Shown: positions 53,059 to 63,681 of the stretch, piece by piece
Layout of the letters: every line of letters begins with the position of its first letter
How positions within the stretch are numbered: position 1 is the stretch's first letter
Assembly: GCA_014529385.2 (NCBI GenBank)
Contig: CM043942.1
Span: 63,521,184-63,585,183 of the forward strand
Length of the DNA stretch: 64,000 nucleotides
From: Adiantum capillus-veneris
Lineage: Eukaryota > Streptophyta > Polypodiopsida > Polypodiales > Pteridaceae
Reading direction: 5' to 3'
The notes under the pieces: model-generated
Database searches by the model: none
What the model saw: only the letters and a program-made list of their open reading frames with translations
What the model was told of the DNA's origin: nothing
Program-made: the position numbers and the translations under genes

Positions 53059-53111
<53 letters not shown>

Positions 53112-53843
53112 CACGATATACATGGTTCACCCAATGTGGGCTACATCCACGGGAAAGCAACCACTCAATGGCTTTAGTACTTCAAAACAAGAAGTAGTTT
53201 ACAAAGGGATTATACCCTTAATGGAGCTCCCGCCTTGCTTCACTCTCACCACCTCACACTCACCTTGTTGCATCAACTTCACACTATGAAATGTGTGTAG
53301 AAATGGCCTCCTTTTATAGGCCAAAAGGGCTGCCCTCTCTTATGAGAGACAGCCATGTCTAGCCACCCTTGTGCGAATAAGTCCAAATTGAACCCTCCAA
53401 TCCGCCCATGTGTGGCCACCCTTGAGAAGACAAGTCCGCTTTTGAATTCGGCCACCGGCCACCGGCCATTGACTTTCGACCACCGGCCACCGGCCAACCG
53501 ACTGGTTGTTTTTCGACCACTTTCCGGCCGCCGTCCGGCCATAATATTCCGGCGAAAAGGAATATTCCGGCCAAAAAAAAGTCTCGGGGGTCTCCGCCCC
53601 CGAGGCCTCTAAAGTTGCCCCTGATTCTTGTCCGTGAAAATTTTGGTTTCCGGTGAGTGATTTTCCTTCACGCACGATGGCTTCTCCTCATAATGGGGGC
53701 CTTACAAATGTGCGCTTTTACCACAGAAAATTACACGCACATTTTCCTTCACGCACGATGGCTTCTCCTCATAATGGGGGCCTTACAAATGTGCGCTTTT
53801 ACCACAGAAAATTACAAGGGTAAATCAGGCTCCATACTTAACA
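52975..53843 (-). repeat. Solo LTR of the copia F family
   Basis: 869 bp, TGTTAGGAAATAAGACG to CTCCATACTTAACA on +, with exact TTACT duplications at 52970-52974 and 53844-53848. It is the complete reference for the two damaged LTRs of F. It carries (AG)n at 53059-53107 and a local duplication of CTTCACGCACGATGGC.. (about 53666-53735 and 53749-53818). Confidence 0.93.
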
Positions 53844-53962
53844 TTACTTTGAGAGCATAGAGGGTGAACTTAATCGATGGTAGCAACATAATCATAGTAC
53901 TTAGTTAACTTGGCATGAACAATACTTTTTTGAGAGAGAGTTTAGAGAACATGAGAACAGTT

Positions 53963-54416
53963 GAGGACCGGATTTATGTGGAGCTGGTCCCCCCTCCAAT
54001 AGCATTTGTATTGTACAATAAAATCTTTGTGTTCCTTGTGACCTAGGTGATGCAATGAAGATGGAAAGCTTCATGCATCACGAGCATAACATAAACTGTG
54101 CAAAAAGCTAACTTTTCCAAGCCTTAATCCCAAGGCCTCAAACACCTTCGAAGGTGGAGAGAGCTAGCGAGGAATGAGGACTGGATTTATGTGGAGCCGG
54201 TACCCCCTCCAATAGCATTTGTATTATAGATTCACCCATCAAGAGAGACTTGGTACAATAAAATCTTTGTGTTCCTTGTGACCTAGGTAATGCAATGAAA
54301 TGGAAAGATTTATGCATCACGAGCATAACATAAACTTTGCAAAAAGCATTAACTTTCCCAAGCCTCAATCCCAAGGCCTCAAACACCTTTGAAGGTGGAG
54401 AGAGCTAGCGAGGAAT
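53963..54416. repeat. Tandem duplication inside the chromovirus I LTR
   Basis: Units 53963-54175 (213 bp) and 54176-54416 (241 bp) both begin GAGGAC(C/T)GGATTTATG and end before GGAATGAGG. The second keeps a TTCACCCATCAAGAGAGAC piece lost from the first. H and the fragment at 58621 have a single copy. Confidence 0.85.
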
Positions 54417-55535
54417 GAGGATAGGGAAGAGGAAGAAGAAACATTTCATAGGAGAAAGAAGTAGTTCCTCACTTATCATCACTCTTCTTGCTAGCCTAGA
54501 TAATAGCATAGTAATGAATATGGAGAAGATGGCAAGCTTAAGCATTGAAGCATGGCTCTTGGTTATATTTGCATTCCATAGCCGAGGGTGTTGGTGTAGG
54601 CTCTCAACTTCTCTACTAGCTTGGAGAAGGAGATGGAACTCTTGCACTTTGCACTTCACACAATGAGAGTGTGTGTGGGAGATTATACCCCCCATGAAAG
54701 CCCCCTTCTTGCTTTGGTTGACCCCCATTATAGCTCATGCTTGAAGCTCATTGGACCCCTTCATGCTTAGCCAACCACAAGTAGGAGGCATATCAAGCAA
54801 CAATGGTACTCTTGGGTCAAGTGTCCCCCTTTCCCCATTGAGAGAGAGGACTTGATAATGCAAAAATAATTAATTAAATTAACTAACATATCATTGGACC
54901 CCTTGGGAGGTCAACCAATAGGCTTTAGGCACACCATGAGGGCAACATGAGGAGGATCTTGACAAGTGTCCTATTTGCTTTCTTTGTACCAAGCTTGCCT
55001 TGTGTGAGGGTGTGTGTGTTCTCTCTCATCCCCCTAGCTTTAAGGCTCGCCCCCTCTCTTATAGGGATGGTATTTGACTTTTGAACACCTTACCCTCAAG
55101 CACCTTAGTTAGCAAGCATATTGAAGCACCTCAAGCTTGGGTAGTGTTCCCACAAGCACCTCAAGCTCCCTAGTCGATGAGCACGACGAGCACCTCAAGC
55201 ATCTTAATCAGCAAGCACAACAAGCACCTCAAGCTTGGGCCGGGTTCCCACCTCAAGCTCAGCCCTAGCTTACCTAAGGTCAAAGGACTTTTAACACTAA
55301 CCTTTGGAGGTCTTCGATGAAGCTAACCCTAAGGTCTCTTAAGCTCCATTGCTTAGCCTTGCTCTTTGATAGATCATCTCTCATTTGGACCTCTTTATCA
55401 TTGGCTCCGTGTTGAGATAGATCTGCAAGCACATGTCTATATTCTAACCCTTGTTTCCGTTTATTCTCCCACATTAGATGATCAGTTTAATATGAGAAAA
55501 TCATTTGGGCTGGTTAGGTATTAGATTTTATGACA

Positions 55536-56938
55536 AGGTCAGTACTTTTCCCATTGTGAGTGTTGATCCACTTCTGTAACATAAGTCTTTAGAAGATCGA
55601 GAATCGTAAGATTGGCTATTTCACTTTGGCCATCCATTTGTGGTGATAGGCCGAGGAGAAATTAAATCTTGTACCTAGATATTCAAAGAGACCTTTCCAA
55701 AAATTACTGATCATTCTAGGATCTCTATGTGACACAATGGATGTTGGCAATCCATGGTGTTTGAAAATGTAGGACATGAAGAGAGTTGCCATTTGGTGTG
55801 CCTTAATAGTCTTTTTGACAGGAATAAAGTGTGTTTGCTTGCTTAACCTGTCGACTATTGTCCATATTCTCGTTTTTCCATGGATAGAATTGGGTAATCC
55901 AAAGATAAAATCCATGGATATACTCTCCCATGGTGAATCTGGGATAGGCAACGGCTGGAGTAATCCAGGTTGCTTCCCTCTATCATACTCGGTCTTTTGG
56001 CATACCACACATTTTGAAACATACTCTTGTATGTCCACTTTCATGGTAGGCCAATAGAAATACGTCTCTACTTCTCCAAGAGTAGGTTGAGTGCCTCTAT
56101 GCCCCGCATAAGGTGGATCATGGGATTCATACATGACTGTCTCATGAAGGGAGTGGGTAACACATAGCCTATTTCCATGGGGAAGATAACCATCCTGCAA
56201 TGTGAATGGTTCCCCAAAGCAAGGGCTGACATTATGTCTTTATAGTCAGGGTCAATAGCATACTCATCTATCATAGAAGATAGATGATTGTGAGTTGATA
56301 TAGACACCGCATTAACTTTTGGTCGTCGTGGAAGTGTATTGACCACTTGATTGTGCTTACCAGCAGTGTCGCAATATGAAAATAAAATTGCAAAAGAAAA
56401 TTTGTCCACCTCATTTGTTTGTCAAAAAGCTTGGTTTGTGTCATGAAGTACTTGAGACTTTGGTGGTCAATTCATAGAATAAATGGAGTCCTCAATAGAT
56501 AGTGCTTCTATGTGTCTAGGACATGTAGAACAACTAAAAGCTATTTCTCATAAATGCCCAAGACCCGTTCATCCGTATTGAGCCTTCGGCTCTCAGATGC
56601 TATGGCATGCTCTTCTTGAAGCAAGATTGCTCCAAGGCAATCACCACAAGCATCACATTGGACCTCAAATGGCTTTGAGAGATCTGAAAGCATGAGGACT
56701 AGTTGGCAGGTAAGCTTCTCTTTGAGCTTGTCAAAAGCATTTTGCTCCTTAGCAGTCCATGAATACTTAACTTTCTTCTTTTTTCAGTCGTGTAATGGTC
56801 TTGCTATTTGAGAAATTTTTTCTATGAAGCATCTATAGTATGCACACATACCAATAAAGCTTCTTAGCTCATGTAGATTCTTGGATTAGGTCATGCCTTT
56901 ATTACCTCTATCTTTGATGGATCCATACCACTACAAGA
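55536..56938 (-). pseudogene. Chromovirus I pol remnant (RT end to integrase core)
   Basis: RT and RNase H (56930-56210) are heavily broken but readable (AGKHNQVVNTLPRRPKVNAV). Integrase at 56200-55616 is open for 194 codons: ESHDPPYAGHRG, FYWPTMKVDIQEYV, CVVCQK, SMDFIFGLPN, VDRLSK and SIVSHRDPRM, where the second catalytic Asp is His. Sequence corresponding to RSQWEKY is joined directly to the LTR start, so the rest of integrase and the chromodomain were deleted. Confidence 0.85.
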
Positions 56939-57110
56939 GGCACCTCACATTAGCGAGGCTCGTAGTGCGACGCTCAAAAGTGAAATCCACGGCGTCGCTA
57001 TGGGCGTCGCTATTTTCTTTGTTGCATAGCGACGCCTATAGCAACGCCCATAGCGACGCAGATAGGGTAAAAACAAACCAAGAGCGCCAGAAACTCAAAT
57101 CTCATATCTG
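56939..57110 (+). mobile_element. CACTA transposon terminus
   Basis: CACTACAAGAGG at 56939 is the classical CACTA terminal inverted repeat. It is followed by subterminal repeats of GCGTCGCTAT / ATAGCGACGC type at 56988-57060 that fold on each other. The junction with chromovirus I RT at about 56938 is sharp. The other terminus and a transposase are not seen nearby, so extent is unknown. Confidence 0.65.
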
Positions 57111-57167
57111 AGTTTCGGCCCTCAAGCGAAAGAGGTAAACCCACGCTCTCCCTCTCTCTTTCTTTCC

Positions 57168-57323
57168 CCCACACAGACACACACACACACACACACGAGG
57201 AGAGGAAGGAGAGATAGGTATGCTCCTTCCCTCTCCTCTCTCTCATGTTCCCTTCCCCTATTTCTCTCTCTCTCTCTCACTCACTCTCTCTCTCTCACAC
57301 ACACACACACACATTGTGTCTTT

Positions 57324-57408
<85 letters not shown>

Positions 57409-57475
57409 CATATGCATAAACAAAAAACACATACACACACACACACGTGCATAAACAAAGAATGCATACACACAC

Positions 57476-57518
<43 letters not shown>
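57168..57518. repeat. Microsatellite block (AC)n, (CT)n and (AG)n
   Basis: (CA)n around 57175-57196, (CT)n 57262-57293, (CA)n 57294-57313, (AG)n 57326-57404, (CA)n near 57430-57445, (AG)n 57480-57518. All reading frames here are repeat artefacts. Confidence 0.95.
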
Positions 57519-57521
<3 letters not shown>

Positions 57522-57537
57522 AATGAAATGAAATGTT

Positions 57538-58230
57538 GTATTAATGTCTTCAAAAGGACAAAATGACCTATGAGACCAGAGCATTACAATGTGGTGAATG
57601 TGATACAAAGTCAGAGTAACAAAATGAAATACTATGAAATCCTAAGCTGGTAGGTGTGAACTAGGTAGCTAGCTGGGATAGCTAAATCACAAGTCACAAG
57701 AGATCCAACATTGGTCGTTGGCGGATGTCATCAATCTCCTCCATGGTCAGCAGTCTGCCCGGGTGTCGTGCATGTTGGGCCAAAGTGATCCGAATCCTCT
57801 GATGTAGCCTATGTCGATGCTGTTTAGTCCTTCACAATTGTGGGCGTCTGGATCTCCCCAACTCAATCACTCAGTTGATCAGTGTGCCTCTGATGTGAGG
57901 CGACAAGATCTGCAGTGTTAGTAGCTCCTTTGGGTGTCCACTGTCTGCTCTAAAGAAGTCTGTGATGTGTCTCTTAGATTGGCTAGCCTCTCCTCTTATC
58001 AGGCTCTCTCTATGTCTGCACAGCTTGAGCAGAAACAAACCTAGGCATCTCTGATCCTCATACCTCTTGACTATGGAGAGTGGTCCAAAGCCCTCTCTGA
58101 ACAAGCAATGGAAGTGTCCTTGTATCTCATAGTAGACGGGGCAGTGGCATGTGTAGTGTAACTCTGTCTCAGGCTCCATGTCACACAAGGGGCATGTCCT
58201 GGCCTCTACTGGTACTCCACTATATCCCCC
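57538..58230 (-). pseudogene. LINE C-terminal domain
   Basis: The frame at 58188-57871 continues upstream as CPLCDMEPETELHYTCHCPV, a Cys/His zinc-binding motif like those at the end of plant LINE ORF2 proteins, followed by RGHFHCLF-like and FFRADSGH segments. The remainder to 57538 is 3' untranslated. Confidence 0.65.
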
Positions 58231-58620
58231 AGTCTAGATCCACAGCTAGTGTGAAGATGTGTGTATCTGGCCAATAGCACACCGTATACCATGAGACAAG
58301 TGGGTGTCCATGTATCTGGGCCTCATCACAAAACCGTCCACCGTAAGCTGGAGAAAATGCTCTCTGTAGAAAGCCATCTTCGTGCATAGCGTTGTGCTGG
58401 CTATATCCATGTCCTCCTGATGTCTAGCTGAGTCAGTTCCTGGCGGAGGAGCCTAGTGATCTTAGACTGTGTAAGAGTCAGGGAGGGTGCATCCAGTGAG
58501 TACTAAAAGGGGGGCAATCTGTCTATGCTGAACACATGCGCCTGAAACCATGATGTCATCTCCCCATACCAGCATGTAGTATCTCCCTGCATGGCTAACT
58601 GTCGAGAGGACTTAAGTGCA

Positions 58621-59000
58621 AGGCGGGAATATTTGATGTTGTGTTTGATAAGTGTGTTGCTTAGTGCATGAAGTTTCCATTTTCATTGCACTAGCTAGTC
58701 TTGAAGGAACACAAAGAATTGTATTGTAAAATGTCTCTCTTGATGGGAGAAACCATAATACAAACCCTTTTGGAGGGGGGACCGGCTCCATGCAAATCCG
58801 GTCCTCAACTGTTGTCAATTGCTTAATTTCTCTCTCTTTTGAAGTATTGTCCATGCTATCTAACTAGGTGTTATGCTTTTTGTTGCTTTCTCCACCCAAG
58901 CACTCTTGTTATTCTCACTAGGAAGCTATTCTAATGAAATGCTCACTATGTTCATGCTATTTTCCACTATACACAAGTTACTAGACCATTAAATGTTACA
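58621..59000 (+). repeat. Chromovirus LTR piece inside the LINE
   Basis: 380 bp matching 14200-14582 of the H LTR and ending in the full LTR end AAATGTTACA. It is flanked by GTGCA on both sides (58616-58620 and 59001-59005), as a target duplication would be, although the left end is not an LTR start. Confidence 0.8.
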
Positions 59001-59720
59001 GTGCACCTCTATCCCCATCTCTCTCAATCCTACTACTGATCTGTACAATGCCATGATCCCCCAAATGAGCTCTATTGGTACTCCCATCTCCTGTAATTTT
59101 CACATCAATCTAGCTCTAGGTACTGTGTCAAATGCTTTGCGGAAGTCCACAAAGCTACAATAAATTTGTCTCCCACGGGATCTGCCCTCCTCCATGATGG
59201 CCCTGAGTGTTAAGATAGGGTCAAGAATAGAAAAACCTCTCATGAACCCTGCCTTTCCAGTTGCACGCACTTCCTCTCTCGTTGCCCATCTACTTAGTTG
59301 CTGCTCAAGATTGGATGCGTACAACCGTGCCAATGTGTGTCCAATCATGATAGTGCAATAATTCCCAGGCTCCAAAGGACCATAGGGTCTCCTGATTTGA
59401 AGATAGGTGCAATTGTAGATAGGCTCCAAGTATCAGGCAAGTCCTCACACATGGCACGGTTAAACATGACTACTAGAAGCTCTGCTAGTAGATCTCTGGC
59501 ATGCATGAAATGCTCAAACACCAGGCCATCATGATCATATGCTCTCCTAGTCCTCATCCTATTAATGGTCTTCTTCACCATATGAGCGGTGAGAAAAGCA
59601 CATGTGTGTGGGCATGGATCGGGGGGTCGGGAAGGTGCGGCTGTCCAGAAACTGTGTACAAAGAGGATGCGTACTGACCCCAAGTCTTTGTAGAGGTAAT
59701 GGCAGGTGGGGGAGACAACT
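59001..59720 (-). pseudogene. LINE reverse transcriptase (N-terminal half)
   Basis: Frames give INRMRTRRAYDHDGLVFEHF, DTWSLSTIAPIFKSGDP, then NYCTIMIGHTLARLYASNLE, GKAGFMRGFSILDPILTLRA and IYCSFVDFRKAFDTVPRARL, RT blocks 0 to 3 of a LINE. The YADD-bearing part would follow near 58610 but is decayed or displaced by the LTR insertion. Confidence 0.8.
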
Positions 59721-59974
59721 CATGAAAGAGCCGCCATGCCTCATGCGAGTCCTGACTCAAGAATAGCTAGTAGAGATCCTGATCTAGTCAAGCCAAAAAT
59801 GCCCTCTTCTTCCGCCGCACCAGGTGTTGGAAATTACTCTATGACTTACAGAGTGATGTCCCCCAAAAGCACTTCCCTCTGAAGTCTAGGTCTAGTATGG
59901 CAGCATTCCTCATCATACCAACTGTTCTGAGGCATGCTCCCAGAACGGTGTCTATGCTCAGGCTGAGTTTGTGG

Positions 59975-60815
59975 TTATGCCTCTACTACTACATCATGTA
60001 ATGTCTGTGTCAATATAGTCGTAAGATTCTCCAAAGGTTGCCTTGGCTCCTCAGTGAATAGGTGCCTGTAGATCCCGTCTATGTATACAGAATCCGTCTC
60101 CCGCGTGAAGGTGTAGCGAGTAGGGGGTGATACCCATGGCTTGTGTGTTACATTGAACTGGAAAGAGATGGTCAGCAACACAATAGCATGATCCACTGCC
60201 ACCCTAACAGGTCTGGGCCCAACTATGAGATCCTGGGTCATGACATTATCCACTGTGTTGGCTCCTTATCTATGTGGAAATCATGTGAAACCTCCCGTAT
60301 CGGGGAAATCTCTATAGGCCATTCAAGATGGCCAATCCATGTGCAATCCCCATGTCTATCAAGTGCCATCTATACTCATTATGTTCCCCATCCTGTGATA
60401 GTTTGGATAGGCCCGTCTCTGCAACATCCAGCTCTCTCAACATCTCCTCTAAAGTATCATAAAATGATGTCTAATGATGGGTAGTCCTAGCATTGAAGTT
60501 CCCTAGAATGATAATGTCACCATCTCTAGATAATTCCCATATGTCATCCTCCAAAATAGAGAAAGGGGACTGTTCTCTTGGTGGTGCATATATTGACGTA
60601 CTTGGGGGAAAGTAGCAAAAATCAATTTAAAGATATCTGCCAGTCTCTGCTCTCAATCTCACCCACATGTACCTAGCTTGCTCATCCCTGCGAGCTATAT
60701 GTATCAATGGCTGCAACTCCTCCCTGAATATCACTGCCACTCCTCCTGAGCCCGGCTCTCTGTAAGGTCTCTGACCCCAACCAAAAAGAGCACCCTTGTA
60801 CCATGAAATGATCAT
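59975..60815 (-). pseudogene. LINE endonuclease remnant
   Basis: WYKGALFGWGQRPYREPGSG then GVAVIFREELQPL near 60780-60700 fits the APE-type endonuclease pattern GSGGVA. A frame at 60253-59975 with VRVAVDHAIVLLTISFQF likely covers its C-terminal SDHxxL strand (here VDHAIV). No start or ORF1 is visible. Confidence 0.6.
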
Positions 60816-60830
60816 AATGGAAAAAAAGTT

Positions 60831-61427
60831 ACTATTTTTAGCAGTTTTCCGAATTCTGTCAGTGCCATGATGTTCAGAATGTTATGAAGCTTCAAAATGT
60901 GAATTAAGATAATTTTTGTGAAAAAATTCTAAAAATAGTAAGTTTTTGGTCACTCGAACCGTCCAGTCTCGACCGTCTCGAAAATCTGCACCCGTACCCC
61001 GAATTTGAAAAAAATGCATTTTTCGGACCCCGGGGGGGCTGCTAAATATGGCAGGTACTCAGACCCGTACGCCTTAGTTAGAGCTTAGTATAGCAATTTA
61101 CGGCATCAAAATCCGACTCGTATGGCCCGTTTTAGCCTAAAACCAATTTTTCACAAAATTGTCCGGGAGGCACGGGGGGCCCGAGGCTGTGTGGGAACAG
61201 GTCCTAGCCCACTCCAAACCTGCTTTAGCAGCTAGGGGGCGCCCTCTTGCTTTGTGGGAGTCTTGGGAAATCTGCCAAGCCAGCAACTCAGTCTCAGAAC
61301 CAGTTAACCAAGCAAACCTGACACTTGGTGGGCAGGGAACTGGACTTGCCATGCTTAACTGGAGAAGCTCCTAGATGCATTTAGCAACCCAGATTGATTT
61401 TCAGCTTGAGGAGGCCTATTTAAAGAC

Positions 61428-61431
<4 letters not shown>
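60831..61431. other. Unassigned DNA, promoter-like end
   Basis: No coding content. GC-rich patches (GGACCCCGGGGGGGC at about 61025) alternate with AT-rich DNA. CCTATTTAAAG at about 61417 on + looks like a TATA box just before the CA repeat, so this could be part of a large LTR. Confidence 0.35.
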
Positions 61432-61526
<95 letters not shown>

Positions 61527-61580
61527 TGCTCACACACACACACTTATGATCACACACACACACAGTGCATACACACACAC
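61432..61580. repeat. (CA)n microsatellite
   Basis: (CA)n is uninterrupted for about 89 bp at 61432-61520, then shorter CA runs to 61580. Confidence 0.95.
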
Positions 61581-62843
61581 CCACATACATTGGGGAGGTG
61601 CTGCCGAATTACACACCTATTTGAAGAAGAAGCTAGGAGGGAGGTGCTGCGGAATTTTCATCTCAAGAAGCTCAATTAGATCAGAAAATCGAGAAGATTA
61701 CCAGCTCTTAATCACGGTAACGACAGTTTAATTAATGCCATCTGAAAATCCCTTTCTCTACCATCAAAAATTTCTCGTACATTATGCCTATTCCTAGCCG
61801 AAAATCTCTATGACTGCTCTCTAAATTCTCCTTATTCGTACTCTATTATATAATCATCATTCCATAGCTGAATTATCAGCCATTCTTCACTCTCGATTAA
61901 TGATTAGAGCATAGTTATCAGAATCTTCTCTCTCTAGATAGCATAGTAATTAATCGGTAAGCTAGTATTTGTGCAGATTGAAGAGAATCACTATTGTAAT
62001 CACTCATTAACATTGTAGCTTAATTGAATTCATTTCTCTTATGCATTAAGACGTAATTAAGGAGAAATTAATCCGTCAATAAGTCTCTACGAATTGGTTT
62101 TTCCTCACACATATGCATAGGGTAAATCTGCATCATCTAATTGCTAGGAAATAGTTTAATCATACTTAATCCAATTCTCTGGTAATTCCAATAGTGAAAT
62201 CCTAATTATTCTTGATCATGTAAGCCGAATAATTATCTTAGAGCCGGTTCCCATAGGATTATGTGCCATCCTTAATGATTGCTTTATGAAAGAAATCTAG
62301 ACTCTCATATAGGAGGGATTAATTGATGTCACTAATCTACCCATTGGACTGTTATGATGCTTGTGAACCTTAGCTCTTTCTCCAAGCTAATCATTTAAAG
62401 TAGTGAGAAATAGCCCCGGTTAAGAGGACGCGCTTCGGTGGTGCCCATGATCGCGAGGTAGGAACAAGCAATGTCAACGGGAAGGGAAAGGCTCCCATGG
62501 AGGAACAAATACTGGCCATCTCACGGGCCATCGATGAAGAAGTGGAAGAGGTAGATCATATTTTTATTCAAGTTGTGTAAATTAACATTGCATACGCTAG
62601 CTAGGAATGCTCATATCCCCAAACATGTTGGAGAAATCCGACGAAAGCCTCGGCATTGAAATCATTGTACGTTAAGTTCTAAAGTAGGAAGGTAATGTTT
62701 GATGGGTATGCTGTTTGCAATAGGAAAGAATGTCTGCTAGGGAAAATTTAGCTCGGCATGTTCGTTTTATTTCCAATGTTGAATCAGTCCTGACCCCCCT
62801 ACTGATCACAGGGGGCAGAGTTCCTGGTTAAGGGCTCTTGAAT
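61581..62843. other. Unassigned DNA
   Basis: AT-rich with GAATT-type words and no reading frame with recognisable similarity. GAGGTGCTGC(C/G)GAATT occurs twice (61595 and 61640). Confidence 0.35.
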
Positions 62844-62957
62844 CCACGACTGCTGGTTAAGCGGTGGATACCCACGACTGCTGGTTAAGCGGTGGGAACC
62901 CACGTCTGCTGGTTAAGCGGTGGGAATGTCCATGTCGTGCTTTCTATGCGGTGGACA
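62844..62957 (+). repeat. 28 bp tandem repeat
   Basis: Three close copies start at 62844, 62872 and 62900 (CCACGACTGCTGGTTAAGCG then GTGG...), and a diverged fourth at 62930 (CCATGTCGTGCTTTCTATGCG). Each ends in GCGGTGG. Confidence 0.85.
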
Positions 62958-63681
62958 TACCTAGTTGTATGGGCAACTAGGCGACAACGGGAGGAGTGAA
63001 CTCTCGCTGGAGGGAGGATGTTGTACCTCCAGAACATTGGAATTTTTATGAATAAGTTTGAGTAGAATTTTTACTAGAATTCTGTCTTGGTGTTGTTTGC
63101 AATACTGGTTGAAGGGCTGTTTTAACGAACCATGTGATTCGGAATTAAACAAGGAATATCTATGTTGAACAACCTTTGTGGTAGTAATTAGGTCACACGA
63201 GGAAGTGTGACTGTGGGGGTGGAAAGTGGGGGCTTGGCTCGGGTTGCCAATGCCTACGAGATGGGTGGTCCCGATTGGTCGGGAACTCTCTGTCCCATTG
63301 TGCTTACTTCGATATTAGTAATACTCATTGCCCCTAGAGAGGTGAAATCTCAAGTGTACGTGCCTCTGAAACATGGGAAAAAAGGCACTTGGGGTTTCTC
63401 TCCTCTTGGAAGGTGGGTCTTAGGATCGCTAGATAGTTAAGTACGCTTCCCCTGCGAGGTGGAGCTAGATCTCGTTGCTAGTAGGCTCGAACTCGACTCA
63501 CTTTGTGATGAGAGATCGTCCGTTAGTTGAACCCTGAACCATTTTGTTTGCTTCCGCTATAGATCTAGTGGCCACCAGGTTTACCATCAGGTCCGTTGTT
63601 TGATACGACGGGGTGGGGACCTCACACTCTCTATGCTCTGATTGTGTCTTGTGTCTACAGGCTGTCTCCCAATTGTATCCA
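62958..63681. other. Unassigned DNA beside chromovirus J
   Basis: No protein similarity. By position it should be the 3' untranslated region and LTR of J, but no second copy is in the window to confirm it. Confidence 0.35.

Larger units (their letters stand above)
52899..55535 (-). repeat. Chromovirus I LTR, interrupted by a solo LTR
   Basis: The minus strand starts TGTCATAAAATC at 55535 and ends GATTACA at 52899; 1763 bp after removing the F-family solo LTR. It is homologous to 12996-14582. On its 5' side it is joined to integrase sequence and on its 3' side to a primer site and gag, so it serves as 3' LTR of one segment and 5' LTR of another. Confidence 0.8.
57519..60830 (-). mobile_element. 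LINE (non-LTR retrotransposon), 5'-truncated
   Basis: Minus-strand order endonuclease, RT, C-terminal zinc-finger, then a 3' tail of ATTTC repeats (CATTTCATTTCATTTCATC, 57519-57537) bordering a microsatellite. A tail of short tandem repeats instead of poly-A recalls RTE-type LINEs, but the clade is not certain. It is interrupted by a chromovirus LTR piece at 58621-59000. Many frame breaks. Confidence 0.75.

Noticed and set aside
54415-54728. Frames on both strands in the chromovirus I LTR
   Set aside because: LTR sequence homologous to 13900-14100, not coding in the other copy.
57168-57608. Ser/Leu and Cys/Val repeat frames
   Set aside because: They translate (AG)n and (CA)n microsatellites.
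61355-61731. (Thr-His)n and (Cys-Val)n frames
   Set aside because: They translate the (CA)n tract.
62844-62957. CRISPR-like array
   Set aside because: The 28 bp units are directly adjacent without spacers, and all surrounding DNA is plant retrotransposon sequence.
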